A DNA stretch of 64,000 bases from an uncultured Eubacteriales bacterium (GCA_905198835.1 CAJKDY010000013.1:1-64000); one strand, 5' to 3'; positions 24,945 through 34,415 are shown, counted from the stretch's first letter. Made by a program: numbers and translations. The notes: generated by a model from the sequence alone, not told the origin.

Positions 24945-25618
24945 TGCTCATGCGCAACTTTACCCGCCGGGAAAAGGTCATGCTGGTGATCTTGGTGCTG
25001 GTGCTGATGGTGGGGCTCTATTTCCTGTGCGTCCACCGTCCTGTGGAAAACCGGCTGGAGGAGCTGGAGCTGGAAAAGGAGGACCTGGAGCTCCAGACCA
25101 CGGTGGCCACGGTGAAGCTCAGCCAGCGAAACAAAATGAAGGCGGAGCTGGACGAGATCTTCGCCCTCCCCAAGGACCAGATCACCGTCATGCCGCCATA
25201 TAATAATCTGGAGGCCCTGATGGTCCAGTTTGACAGCATTTTTATGGGCCTGGAGCCCAAGCTCAGCTTCCCTGAGGTCCGCTTTGCCGAGGGCATTGCC
25301 ACCCGGCCCATCGAGTTTGAGTTCGACGCTCCTGGCTACGATCAAGCCCGGGCCATCCTGACCCGCCTGACTCGCACCGGCCAGCGCTCTCTGCTGGACG
25401 GCCTTTCCATCCGGCCTATGGACACGGTGGTCACAGACCGCTCCGGGATGCTCCAAAACCGCACAGCCGGCGGCGACATCAAGACAGAGAGCGTGTCGGT
25501 GAAGGGGACCATCTACTTCTATGAGTTGGCCCCGGAGAGCCTGAAGCAAGAACAGGCGGAGGCGGCCGCCAAGGCGGAGGCAGAAGCCAAAGCGGCAGCG
25601 GAGGCGGCGAAGAAATGA
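24944..25618 (+). CDS. pilO: Type IV pilus alignment protein PilO-like
   Basis: A 224-residue bitopic protein: short cytoplasmic tail, membrane helix at residues 11-29, coiled coil (about 30-75), ferredoxin-like globular region and a long Ala/Glu/Lys-rich C-terminal helix. It would pair with PilN. Its stop overlaps the next start as ATGA. No PilP or secretin follows, as expected for a single-membrane cell. Confidence 0.78.
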   Translation: MLMRNFTRREKVMLVILVLVLMVGLYFLCVHRPVENRLEELELEKEDLELQTTVATVKLSQRNKMKAELDEIFALPKDQITVMPPYNNLEALMVQFDSIFMGLEPKLSFPEVRFAEGIATRPIEFEFDAPGYDQARAILTRLTRTGQRSLLDGLSIRPMDTVVTDRSGMLQNRTAGGDIKTESVSVKGTIYFYELAPESLKQEQAEAAAKAEAEAKAAAEAAKK

Positions 25619-26319
25619 AGGGGGTAGTCAGAAAGCTCAGGAGTACCCGGGGCGCTTCCATCATCATCGCCCTGCTGGTGCTTTTGATCTGTATTACCGC
25701 CGGGGCCGCGGCGCTCACCGCCGCCGGAGCCAATGCCGGGCGCTATACCCATCTGCGCACCGACCAGCAGCGCTACCTGGCCGTGTCCTCGGCGGCCAAG
25801 CTGATGCGAAGTGAGCTCAGCGGCAAGACCTTTACCGCCTCGGCGGTGATGGAGGAAAACAAGGGAGTGGACCCGGACAGCGGCGCGCTGCCCTTTGAAT
25901 TGGAACTGGCTACCAGCGCCTATGCCGGCGCCTTTGGCCCTTGGCTGGAGGATGACCTGGAGGCTCTGTTTCAGGCCACTGCCATCCCCGAAGAATGGTG
26001 GGCTCAGGCGGGCCTTGCCGTTCCCGACGCGCACGGGGGCGTGAAGTATACCGGCCTGGGTCTGGATGTGGGCGGCGACGAGCCGCTTTTGAGCCAGGTG
26101 AAGTGGGAGCTGGCGCTGGAGGAGGATTACACCCTCACCGCCCGCTTCTGGCTGGAGGAGGAGGGCGCCAGTTACTATCCCACTGTTCTCACCGTCCCCG
26201 CCCAGGTCCAGGAGACCACTTCCGAGCCTGAGCGCGTCGGCGCGGGCCAGCGGTGGCGAACCACCAAGACCCTTACCGTCTCCTGGAATGAAGCGGGTGC
26301 GGTGATTACACAGGGTTGA
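25615..26319 (+). CDS. Pilus-operon membrane-anchored protein, PilX-like minor pilin candidate
   Basis: A 234-residue protein. The N-terminus RSTRGASIIIALLVLLICIT resembles the PilX/GspK-type leader: basic residues, a Gly, then a hydrophobic helix, but without Glu at +5. The rest is a soluble domain rich in Glu, Gly and aromatic residues. It is ATGA-coupled to the pilO-like gene and precedes the true prepilin genes. GspK/PilX-type minor pilins also lack Glu+5 and sit at the pilus tip, so that is the best guess. Confidence 0.6.
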   Translation: MKGVVRKLRSTRGASIIIALLVLLICITAGAAALTAAGANAGRYTHLRTDQQRYLAVSSAAKLMRSELSGKTFTASAVMEENKGVDPDSGALPFELELATSAYAGAFGPWLEDDLEALFQATAIPEEWWAQAGLAVPDAHGGVKYTGLGLDVGGDEPLLSQVKWELALEEDYTLTARFWLEEEGASYYPTVLTVPAQVQETTSEPERVGAGQRWRTTKTLTVSWNEAGAVITQG

Positions 26320-26359
26320 TTTTTGACGGAAAAATACCAAAGGGAAGGAGGCGTTTTCT

Positions 26360-26698
26360 ATGAGAAGGGAGAAGCGAAAGCCGCGATCCCGCCGGGGCGA
26401 GACCCTGACGGAGGTCCTGGTGGCCCTTTTGGTGGTCAGCCTGTCCATCGTCCTGCTCACCGCTATGGTCAACGCCTCCATGTCCATCAACGCCCAGATG
26501 CGCCAGGCCGACAGCGACCCGGACGACGGCTTTTATCCCGCCCTGTCCGACGCCGAGACCCACGCATTTGACCATAACACCGACGACTCCGTCACCATCC
26601 GCGTCACCGGCGGCCCCAGCACCCTGACCCTGGACCAGGTGTATTCCTACACCGCCGATGGCCTGGGCGGTTTGGTGGTCTACGGCAAGGAGGGGTGA
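26360..26698 (+). CDS. Minor pseudopilin (PilV/GspI-like), unusual +1 residue
   Basis: A 112-residue prepilin-like protein. Leader MRREKRKPRSRRG ends at Gly13; the predicted mature end is ETLTEVLVALLVV, with Glu at +5 but Glu instead of Phe/Met at +1. It is followed by a hydrophobic helix and a short soluble domain with a VTIRVTGG...TLDQVYSY segment. ATG 26360 with AAGGAGG. Probably a minor pilin in the priming complex together with the next two genes. Confidence 0.75.
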   Translation: MRREKRKPRSRRGETLTEVLVALLVVSLSIVLLTAMVNASMSINAQMRQADSDPDDGFYPALSDAETHAFDHNTDDSVTIRVTGGPSTLTLDQVYSYTADGLGGLVVYGKEG

Positions 26699-26700
26699 GC

Positions 26701-27255
26701 ATGGCGGCGAGACGAACGCGCAGAGCCAGAAAGGGCTTCTCCCTGGCCGAGACGTTGGTGGCCGTCTTGATCCTGGGCCTTTTGAGCTCGGCGGCGGCCC
26801 TGGGAGTCAGCCAGGCACTGTGGCAGCGCAACAAGTCCATTGCCCTGGCCGACGCCCAGACGGTGGCCTCCACCGCGGCCCAGATCGTTACCGACCAGAT
26901 CCGCTATGGCCGTATCGCCTCGGTGGAGAGCGATGGGGCCATGATCCTGGCCAGCGGAGTCTACCAGACCCCTGTGTGTATCAGCCTGGATGAGGATGGC
27001 TACCTGACCACCCAGGGCGTCACCGCTACCAATGGCGGCGGTCTCAGCCGGGGCAGGGCGTATGCCCTTTTGGGCCTGGACGCTTACTGCGGGCTGCACC
27101 TGTCCGATCTGGCCTTTACCCTCCATGAAAGCGGCGACACAGTGGAGTCGGTGGATGTGAAACTGTCCGTGGCCCAGGCCGGTGAGACGCAGAGCCTCTG
27201 GGATCTGGAATTTTCCGTAGCGCCGGTGAACCCCCAGCGCTTTACCGTGGAGTGA
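26701..27255 (+). CDS. Minor pseudopilin (PilW/GspJ-like)
   Basis: A 184-residue prepilin. Leader MAARRTRRARKG, cleavage after Gly12, mature FSLAETLVAVLILGLL with Phe+1 and Glu+5. The soluble domain contains two Cys (PVCISL and AYCGL) that may form a disulfide. ATG 26701 is preferred over a GTG six bases earlier because GGAGGGG ends at 26695. The start region touches the previous stop, so it is coupled. Confidence 0.8.
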   Translation: MAARRTRRARKGFSLAETLVAVLILGLLSSAAALGVSQALWQRNKSIALADAQTVASTAAQIVTDQIRYGRIASVESDGAMILASGVYQTPVCISLDEDGYLTTQGVTATNGGGLSRGRAYALLGLDAYCGLHLSDLAFTLHESGDTVESVDVKLSVAQAGETQSLWDLEFSVAPVNPQRFTVE

Positions 27256-27271
27256 AGGGAGATGAGCATGG

Positions 27272-30200
27272 ATGCAGAAAAGAGAGCGTAAAAAGCGTCG
27301 CCTTGGCGGCTACACCATGGCAGAGGTGCTCATCGTAGTGGCCCTGATCGGCATTTTGGCCGGCATTGCTATCCCATCGGTCATTGCCTACCGCCGGGAT
27401 CTGAAGCTCACCGAGCTGGACGACAACGCCAGGACCATCTACCTGGCCGCTCAGAATCACCTTGCCGCCCTCCGCTCCGCCGCCGCCGGCGAGTTGGAAT
27501 TGGGAAGCGGCGTGGGCCGAATGTCCGCGGAGGTCCCCGCCTCCGCTGTCCCCGAGCTGGACAGCGAAACAAAGCTCCAATATGTCTCCACAGACGTTTC
27601 CTCCACCGATCCGGACTGGCTGGTGCTGCCCGGGTCGGTGGACTCTGCTTTGCGCGCGGAGAAAAGCTGTTATCTGGTGGAGTTTGACCCCGCCTCCGGC
27701 GTGGTCTACGGCGTGTTCTACACCGAAGAAGGCGACGGCAGACCCCTCACCGAGGCGACCTACAACGCCATCTGCGCCTTTTCTGACGGCGACGACAGCT
27801 GCCGGGTCCGGGCGGGCCGCAACGCCTTTGCTACCTCTTCTGGCGGCTTTTTGCTGGGCTACTACGGCGCCGACGGAGCGCTGGATCTCTCCCGGCCCGA
27901 CGCCCAGCAACTGCCCAAGCCCCGGCTGAAGCTGACCAATGCCGAGGAGCTGGTGCTGGACATCACCGCCACGTCGGAGAGCGCGGTGGACACAGACCGG
28001 GTGTTCTACGCCATCTCCCTCTCCGACGGCGCAAGCGCCAAGACCATTGTGGAAAAGGGGAAGTATAACGACGGCGCCACCAACACCGTGGTGCTGGACA
28101 CGCTGAAGACCACCTATTCCAAGATACCGGAAAACGCAGCCTACGGTGGCTGGACCATCGGCAGTTCCTTTGCCGGATGGGTCCAGGAGAGCGGCGTCGT
28201 CCCCGGCTCGGACGTCACCGTTACCGTCACCGTCTGGTATGACCCCGCCTCCTCTGAGGGCTTGGCGGCCCTGCCCCAGAGTGCGTCGGTAAAGACCAAC
28301 AGCCTCTTTGCCGGGCGGGATGGCCAGCGGGTGCAGATCGCCTATGGCCGGCACCTGCAAAACCTGAACGCGGCTACCTCCCAGCTGGGCAGCGCCATCA
28401 CCGCCGCCGTCCAGACCCGGGACATCGACTTTGCCAAGACCACGCCCGACAACAACAAGGACACCCGCCAGCACTGGGCGGAGACCTACGGGGACCGGGC
28501 ATTTACCTCCATCGCCAACGCCAACTTGGAGCGCTTTGACGGTCAGAGCCGGACCATTGAAAATCTGAACGCCACCAGCATGCCTTATGCCGGACTTTTC
28601 TCCAGAGCCACCGATATGGTCCTGGAGAATATCGTGCTCTCCGACGCCAAGGTCAACGGTGTGGGCTCCGCCGGCGCCCTGGCGGGCATGGCCCAAAATA
28701 CCATGGTGACAAATTGCCAGGTCTACCTCACCGCGCCCTATACCAGCGCGGCGCGCATCCAGTCTAACGGCACCGCCGCGGGGCTCATCGGTCTGGCCAA
28801 TGGCAATGTGACCATCGACGGCTCCTTTGCCTCCACGGTGGTGCGCGGCGGCACGGTGGGCGGATTGATTGGCAGGGGCAGCGGCGTTACGGTAAAAAAC
28901 AGCTATGCCGCCAGCCATCTCTCGGGTAATCAGGTGGGCGGCCTGGTGGGCGGTTTGGAGTCCATCGACGCCCGGGCCACCATCCAAAATAGCTATGCCG
29001 CCGGCTGTATCGCCAGCGCTACCTCTGAGGCGGCGGGACTGCTGGTGCCCCATGTGGGCACCACGGCGGGATCGAGCCGCATCACCGTGCAAAACGCCTA
29101 CGCCGCGGTGGACTACGGCAGCGTCCCCACCAGCGACAAGGTCTACGGCGCGGTAAGCGTGGGCAGCTGCGCCAACGTCTCCTACCTGGTCAAGCCCGGG
29201 GTCAACGACGTGGTGAGCGTTCCCGGCGTCACCGCCTTCAACGACTCGCTTTTGATGACAAAACGGGCCGATCTGGGCCTGGGAGCTCCCTTTATCGACG
29301 GGGAGAACGCCGGCGTGAAGACCCGGCCTTATAACCTGGTGGAGCGCACCGAGACCGAGGGGCCTCTGGCGGGCCCGCTGACCGCTCCCTACCCCTATCC
29401 CACCCTGCGCCTCACCGTCAACGGCGAGGCGGTATCTCTGCCCCACTACGGCGACTGGCTGGAGGCGGTAGCCCCGCCCGCGCCCTTGTCGCTATTGGCC
29501 TACTATGAGCAGTTCTTGTCCGGCTCGGGCTACCGGACGGAGTATTCCTACCTCCTCAATGGCGCGGAGCAGGGCACGCTGGATCTGAGCCGCACGGGGG
29601 CCATCAACGCCGACGGCTATGCCTTTTTGAGCGCGGAAATGCTCCACCGATCCTGGGAGAGTACGGCCCAGCTGACGGTGAAGACAGCGGGCATGACCAC
29701 GCTGGAGGGCACCGTGGCTGCCCGCTATCTGGGCGCGGTGGACGAGGAACTGAATACAGTAAGTGACGACGCGGAGACGGCGGCTTACTACATCTACGCC
29801 ATTCCCTCCTCCGCCTTAGACGTGGTGCCCCCGGCGGGATACTACGCGGAGGTGACGATCCAGGGCCAGACGCCTGTCAACTGGGGCGAGGAGCCCACTG
29901 TAGTGGAGACCACCGCCTGGGTGAATCCCTTCTTTGGCCGCACCGCCTGCAATGGGGCAAAACCCGGCGGCGACCCGGAGAAGACCCATATCCGTTCGCT
30001 GCGGCAGCTGGCCAACATCGGCCGGTTCTTTGGCGATAACCGGGAGTACGTCCAGGATCTGGACATCGATGCCGGCATCTACTACGGCGATCTGGCCTTT
30101 GATAGGAACGGCAACTCCCTGGCCGGGGAGAGCCGGGCGGTGAATGATGCCGGACACGTCACCGTGGCTGGGTTCGAGGTCTGGGGTCGCAACTGGGATA

Positions 30201-32626
30201 AGAGCTGGGACTACGCCACCAATGTGTATTCCATGCCTACGGAGTATCACCTGATGATCACCCCCATCGGGGCCCACGGCAGCCCCGGCGACGCCAGCAC
30301 CGGCTACGACACCGTCAGCTCCTTCAACGGCACCTATGACGGCAACGGCCGGTCCATTCAGGCCCTGAGCATCCGCCCCTATTACTACACCGAAGACAAG
30401 GTGGAGCACGCGGGGCTGTTCCACCGGGTCCGGGGCAAGCTGCGCGATATCCATATGAAGAACTGCGATGTGGTGGGTGCCGCCGGGACCTCTACCGGCT
30501 CCACCGGCATCCTGGCGGCGCGGCTGAGCAGGGGCGAGGTCGTTGGCTGCACGGTGAACGACTGCGTAGTCACCGCCCAGGGGACCAAGGCAGGGGGACA
30601 TATGGGCGGGTTGATCGGCTATGTGGACAACGGCGCGCTGACTGTCAGCGACTGCACGGTGGAAAACTGCACGGTGACCGGCGGGGAATACATCCACAAT
30701 GTGGGCGGTCTGGTGGGCAATGTCTACCGTCTGCGCAACGGCAGTGCGATCCGAAACTGTACGGTCAAGGACGTCCAGGTGTCCGGAGGCTATGCCAAGG
30801 GAAAGGCGACGGACAGCATCGAGAAAAAGGGCTCGGTGGGCGGCTTGATCGGCTGCATCCGGGAGAGCTCTGACCCGGTGGAGAACTGTGTCGTCATCGG
30901 GACCGGGGACCTTCGGGTGACAGGCGAGGGCTGGAATGTAGGCGGCGTAGCCGGCGGCGTTTCCGGCGCTGTTTTCCGGGACTGCGGCGTGCGGTTGGAG
31001 GGCAAGGTCAAGACCGGCTACGATGTCCAGAAGGTCACCGGCGGGAAGTATGCCGGCGGCTTTGCCGGGACCATCGCCGGCGGCAACGTGAGCGCCAGCT
31101 ATGCCGCTATCGGCGTGGACGCAGCCACCTCCGGCGGCTTTGCCGGGACCCTGACCGGCGGCGCGGTGGCCAACTCTTACGCCGCGGGCCGCACCAGGTC
31201 CGGCAAGTTCGCTACCGCCAGCGTTACCGGCACCGATACCGTGGGCGGTCTGGTAGGCCTTTGGTCCGGCGGCACGCTGGACACGTGCTACACCACCTGT
31301 GCCGTCTCCGGCGCGCTGGAGGCCAAGACAGACGTCTTCGCCAACACCGCCGCGGCCACGGTCAGCGCCGATATCCCCAATTGCTACGCCCTGGGCGAGG
31401 CCTTTGTGGGAGGCGCCAAATACGGCAAGCATACCAAGACCAACGTGGCGACCCATATGCCCGAGCTGGCCGTGGAAAGCCGTACCGAGACCCATCCCTA
31501 TGACGATACCCTGGCCGACATTCCCTATCCCTACGCCCCAGTGAAACGCTCTGGCGGTACGGCTGTCCCCCACTACGGCGACTGGCCCTACACCGTCAAC
31601 CGCCGTCCCGGCTTTGAGTGGACGCCCTTCCCCGAGGAGTTTGAACCCGCCGACCTGACGGGGCTCCAGTCCGCCGAGGCCCATTGGACGGAGGAGGGCT
31701 TGAAGCTCACCATCGACACCATTGGCTCGGGCACCAACCTGGCCAACCTCTTTGCCCGTTCCGGCGGCTGCTTCTCCGTGTCTAGCGATCTGGGCGAGGT
31801 GCTGAATCTGAAGGCGGAAGCCACCGGCAGCGCGGCCACGGTCCGGGTCACGGACAGCGACGGCAACGTCTGGGAGATCACCCCGGTGGTCATTGGTAAC
31901 ACCCCGGACGGTCAGCCCATCCGTTCCTATGAGTTCACCATTCCCGCCGCCAGTCTGCCGCCCTATCTGGAGACCTTGAACCTGGGCGGCTTCAAGCAGG
32001 GGGATATGATCGACCAGATCAAGTATCAGGGCAGCCCCGAGGGCTTTACGCCCACCGAGGCCTTCAAGCCCGGCGACAGCGTGAGTATTGACGGAAACTT
32101 TGACGACTGGGTGGGCTATCCCCACCAGGTGCTGGCCTACGACCCCGGTAACGGCGGTATCGCCGGCACCGCTATCGGCGCGGCCTTTGGCGACGGCAAC
32201 GAGATCTACCTCCACATCCGCAACGCCTATCCGCCCAACCTGGTTCCCGCCGACCAGCTGCCCTATACCGGCGGCCTGACCAACCTGATCATCACCAACC
32301 TGCCCATTTCCGTAGAGGGCGACGACAACTGGGGCAGCTACGAGTTCCCCTGGTGGAAGTTCACCAACCAGAACTACACCGGGCCGGGGATCTACAAGCT
32401 GATCTGTGAAAAGGGCGGCATGGTGGATGGCACATGGGTGACGGAGAACGTCTGTCAGGTGGAGTGCTACCTGGAGATCCACGACGACGGCTCTCAGGAG
32501 ATGGAGATGCTCATCCATCTGGAGGCCGTAACCGGCAGCGAGGCCGCCGCCAACAAGATCACCGGCGTTACCATTCGGCCCGCCCTGGGCGGCAGCCTGA
32601 CCATTCGCCGCGACCCGCCGGAATAA
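27272..32626 (+). CDS. Giant prepilin-like adhesin (prepilin leader fused to about 1750-residue surface region)
   Basis: A 1784-residue protein with a genuine class III prepilin leader: basic residues, Gly12-Gly13, then YTMAEVLIVVALIGILAGI with Glu at +5 (residue 18). The pilin helix and alpha spine (to about 60) are followed by repeated GLUG-like motifs (VGGLIG/VGGLVG followed by NSYAA-type strands) in two blocks near residues 430-650 and 1060-1400. These form beta-helix-like surface regions. Proline-rich spacers with HYGDW follow each block. The last about 180 residues (SIDGNFDDWVGYP onward) resemble the CBM9/DOMON-like terminal domain of secreted clostridial proteins. Last gene of the pilus operon; probably the tip adhesin loaded by minor pilins, by analogy with pilin-like tip proteins. 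Confidence 0.8.
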   Translation: MQKRERKKRRLGGYTMAEVLIVVALIGILAGIAIPSVIAYRRDLKLTELDDNARTIYLAAQNHLAALRSAAAGELELGSGVGRMSAEVPASAVPELDSETKLQYVSTDVSSTDPDWLVLPGSVDSALRAEKSCYLVEFDPASGVVYGVFYTEEGDGRPLTEATYNAICAFSDGDDSCRVRAGRNAFATSSGGFLLGYYGADGALDLSRPDAQQLPKPRLKLTNAEELVLDITATSESAVDTDRVFYAISLSDGASAKTIVEKGKYNDGATNTVVLDTLKTTYSKIPENAAYGGWTIGSSFAGWVQESGVVPGSDVTVTVTVWYDPASSEGLAALPQSASVKTNSLFAGRDGQRVQIAYGRHLQNLNAATSQLGSAITAAVQTRDIDFAKTTPDNNKDTRQHWAETYGDRAFTSIANANLERFDGQSRTIENLNATSMPYAGLFSRATDMVLENIVLSDAKVNGVGSAGALAGMAQNTMVTNCQVYLTAPYTSAARIQSNGTAAGLIGLANGNVTIDGSFASTVVRGGTVGGLIGRGSGVTVKNSYAASHLSGNQVGGLVGGLESIDARATIQNSYAAGCIASATSEAAGLLVPHVGTTAGSSRITVQNAYAAVDYGSVPTSDKVYGAVSVGSCANVSYLVKPGVNDVVSVPGVTAFNDSLLMTKRADLGLGAPFIDGENAGVKTRPYNLVERTETEGPLAGPLTAPYPYPTLRLTVNGEAVSLPHYGDWLEAVAPPAPLSLLAYYEQFLSGSGYRTEYSYLLNGAEQGTLDLSRTGAINADGYAFLSAEMLHRSWESTAQLTVKTAGMTTLEGTVAARYLGAVDEELNTVSDDAETAAYYIYAIPSSALDVVPPAGYYAEVTIQGQTPVNWGEEPTVVETTAWVNPFFGRTACNGAKPGGDPEKTHIRSLRQLANIGRFFGDNREYVQDLDIDAGIYYGDLAFDRNGNSLAGESRAVNDAGHVTVAGFEVWGRNWDKSWDYATNVYSMPTEYHLMITPIGAHGSPGDASTGYDTVSSFNGTYDGNGRSIQALSIRPYYYTEDKVEHAGLFHRVRGKLRDIHMKNCDVVGAAGTSTGSTGILAARLSRGEVVGCTVNDCVVTAQGTKAGGHMGGLIGYVDNGALTVSDCTVENCTVTGGEYIHNVGGLVGNVYRLRNGSAIRNCTVKDVQVSGGYAKGKATDSIEKKGSVGGLIGCIRESSDPVENCVVIGTGDLRVTGEGWNVGGVAGGVSGAVFRDCGVRLEGKVKTGYDVQKVTGGKYAGGFAGTIAGGNVSASYAAIGVDAATSGGFAGTLTGGAVANSYAAGRTRSGKFATASVTGTDTVGGLVGLWSGGTLDTCYTTCAVSGALEAKTDVFANTAAATVSADIPNCYALGEAFVGGAKYGKHTKTNVATHMPELAVESRTETHPYDDTLADIPYPYAPVKRSGGTAVPHYGDWPYTVNRRPGFEWTPFPEEFEPADLTGLQSAEAHWTEEGLKLTIDTIGSGTNLANLFARSGGCFSVSSDLGEVLNLKAEATGSAATVRVTDSDGNVWEITPVVIGNTPDGQPIRSYEFTIPAASLPPYLETLNLGGFKQGDMIDQIKYQGSPEGFTPTEAFKPGDSVSIDGNFDDWVGYPHQVLAYDPGNGGIAGTAIGAAFGDGNEIYLHIRNAYPPNLVPADQLPYTGGLTNLIITNLPISVEGDDNWGSYEFPWWKFTNQNYTGPGIYKLICEKGGMVDGTWVTENVCQVECYLEIHDDGSQEMEMLIHLEAVTGSEAAANKITGVTIRPALGGSLTIRRDPPE

Positions 32627-32644
32627 AGATCAGAGCATGAAAAA

Positions 32645-32676
32645 AGAGACGTCCCGTTGGGACGTCTCTCTTTTTT
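32645..32676 (+). terminator. Terminator of the pilus operon
   Basis: AGAGACGTCCC (32645-32655) pairs with GGGACGTCTCT (32659-32669) across a GTT loop, followed by C and six T. Confidence 0.92.
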
Positions 32677-32681
32677 GCCAT

Positions 32682-33983
32682 TCAGTCTTCAAACACGAAG
32701 GGGGCGATGTTTTTGGTTCTGTAATTGCTCAAGCTGTAGGATAGCCCCGCCTCGTTCAGCTCGCGTAAAAAGGCGTTGATGTATCGGTCGGTCCGCGTTA
32801 CTTGATTGAGCGCGATATAAAACATATTGCCAATGGCGTTTATTTCCACCAGCAGGTTGCCGTAGAGCAGAGTGTTCAGGGACCTGACATACTGGTTCAT
32901 GGCGCCAAAGTCCGTTTGACCCACATAGCTTACGTTGTAGGTGTCCTTGCAGCCCTTGGTGAACAAGCCGTTGTTCAGGCAATATTCTTTCTTTTCCGCG
33001 AGGGTGGGGAGCAGGTCGACCTTTTCATAGTGTTGGAGCATTTCCTTCATGTGGGCGACTGCGTTTTCCGGCTGGGACTGGAGCATGATCATGCCCCTTG
33101 TGATGGTCCCCAGCTTGTCGATGGGCATATCGAGATAGCTTCTCTTATAGCGGATATGCAGGGCGTTGCTCAAGGAGTGGAATGCGTGGGGGCAGCCCAC
33201 CGCGTCTTTGAAGTTGCAGGCGACCCCCGCGGAGAAGACCTCTTCCTCGCCGGGGAACAGCGGAGCGAGGGCCTTGAACAGAAACACCGCAATGATGGCC
33301 GCGGGACTGGCGTCATTGGAGTGGATGTATTTCATGAATTCCCGCTGCTTGATACTGATGCAGTAATACCCGTTGCCGCTGGGATCGGGCTCTCGCATGG
33401 CGCGGATGTAATCGTCGGCGGGGAAATAGCCCATGGGGGGAGCCTGATAGAAGAGCAGATCGGACTCAGGCAGAGTTTCCGCATGCGGGAAATCAAGCTC
33501 TCCAGGTAAGAGCGGCGTGTCGGGCAGGTTGATCCCCTGGGCGCTGATGGACTCGCTGTGGGCTCTCGCCAGGTATTGATACAGCACGGACTTGATAAAG
33601 GGGATGTATCCCGAGGCGTCGGCTATGCTGTGGCTGACGTTAAAATAGATCGTATCATCCTGGTAATCAATATAATTCAGATGATAATTCACTTCCTTGG
33701 AGCCAAGGGGCGCCGCCGGGAGCTTTGTTTTCATCACAACGATGGGGAGGTGGTTGGGCACAAATACATAGCTCCCATCTTCGACCTTTACACGAACGGA
33801 AAAATAGGGATAGCGTTGGATGGCCTCGTTGACCGCCTCGTTTAGAATATCGCCCTGGACGTCCTCCGCGATCTCCAGGACAAATCGGATGCTGGTGTTG
33901 GACGGCGCGTTGGGCCTGGTTTCATACAGCAGGTATGTATCAGGCTTCATGATCCCGCGCAGCTCTCTCTCGCTCAGTTCCAT
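32682..33983 (-). CDS. Stand-alone condensation-fold acyltransferase (alcohol acetyltransferase/NRPS C-domain-like)
   Basis: A 433-residue protein of the CoA-dependent acyltransferase/condensation superfamily. The key motif is HSIADASG with His118 and Asp122 (HxxxDxxG). The start NTSIRFVLEIAED...AVNEAIQRYPYFSVRV is typical of alcohol acetyltransferase-like and PapA-like enzymes, and the late YNVSYVGQTDFG resembles the usual latch segment. It has no signal peptide or carrier protein. It stands alone behind its own promoter and shares the pilus terminator region convergently. Codon use is less GC-rich than neighbouring genes, hinting at transfer. The substrate is unknown; acylation of a lipid, alcohol or glycan is plausible. 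Confidence 0.75.
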   Translation of the reverse strand: MELSERELRGIMKPDTYLLYETRPNAPSNTSIRFVLEIAEDVQGDILNEAVNEAIQRYPYFSVRVKVEDGSYVFVPNHLPIVVMKTKLPAAPLGSKEVNYHLNYIDYQDDTIYFNVSHSIADASGYIPFIKSVLYQYLARAHSESISAQGINLPDTPLLPGELDFPHAETLPESDLLFYQAPPMGYFPADDYIRAMREPDPSGNGYYCISIKQREFMKYIHSNDASPAAIIAVFLFKALAPLFPGEEEVFSAGVACNFKDAVGCPHAFHSLSNALHIRYKRSYLDMPIDKLGTITRGMIMLQSQPENAVAHMKEMLQHYEKVDLLPTLAEKKEYCLNNGLFTKGCKDTYNVSYVGQTDFGAMNQYVRSLNTLLYGNLLVEINAIGNMFYIALNQVTRTDRYINAFLRELNEAGLSYSLSNYRTKNIAPFVFED

Positions 33984-34072
33984 ACGGCCACCTCGATCCT
34001 GTTTGTTCTTGTGGGGTCCCTTCCGCCCTGGCCGGGCAGCCGGTCACGGCATGGAGGGATACCTCGACCCAT

Positions 34073-34101
34073 AGTATATCAAAGACGGGGCCGGATGACA
34101 A
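34073..34101 (-). promoter_or_regulatory. Promoter of the acyltransferase gene
   Basis: On the minus strand: TTGTCA (34096-34101), 17-nt spacer, TATACT (34073-34078). The leader to the ATG is about 85 nt. Confidence 0.65.
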
Positions 34102-34130
34102 GAGAGTTCCGAGCCATAGCCGTCCGCAAT

Positions 34131-34171
34131 AAAAAAGAAAGTTGACAGACTTTTGTGAAGTCTGTCAACTT
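34131..34171 (-). terminator. Terminator of the tRNA-Ser transcript
   Basis: AAGTTGACAGACTT (34139-34152) pairs with AAGTCTGTCAACTT (34158-34171). On the minus strand it ends in a T-rich run (A-rich 34131-34138 on plus). Confidence 0.88.
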
Positions 34172-34175
34172 CTCT

Positions 34176-34267
34176 TGGCGCAGAAGGAGAGATTTGAACT
34201 CTCGCGCGGGGATTACCCGCCTACTCCCTTAGCAGGGGAGCCCCTTCGGCCACTTGGGTACTTCTGC
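34176..34267 (-). tRNA. tRNA-Ser (anticodon GCT)
   Basis: Read on the minus strand: acceptor GCAGAAG pairs with CTTCTGC, the anticodon stem CCCCT/AGGGG encloses CTGCTAA with anticodon GCT, there is a long class II variable arm, the T-loop is GTTCAAATC, and CCA is encoded (34176-34178). It decodes AGC/AGU. Confidence 0.95.
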
Positions 34268-34302
34268 ATGGCGAAAGTGTTGTGATCTGATGGGAGGGTG
34301 TA

Positions 34303-34389
34303 TGGCGGAGAGGGTGGGATTCGAACCCACGGCTCTTTCGAGTCACCGGTTTTCAAGACCGGCTCCTTAAACCACTCGGACACCTCTCC
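34303..34389 (-). tRNA. tRNA-Ser (anticodon TGA)
   Basis: Minus strand: acceptor GGAGAGG/CCTCTCC, anticodon stem CCGGT/ACCGG around CTTGAAA (anticodon TGA), long variable arm, GTTCGAATC T-loop, encoded CCA. It is first in a two-tRNA transcript with tRNA-Ser(GCT). Confidence 0.95.
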
Positions 34390-34415
34390 AAGTAGGCCGC
34401 CCAGATACGGATAGT

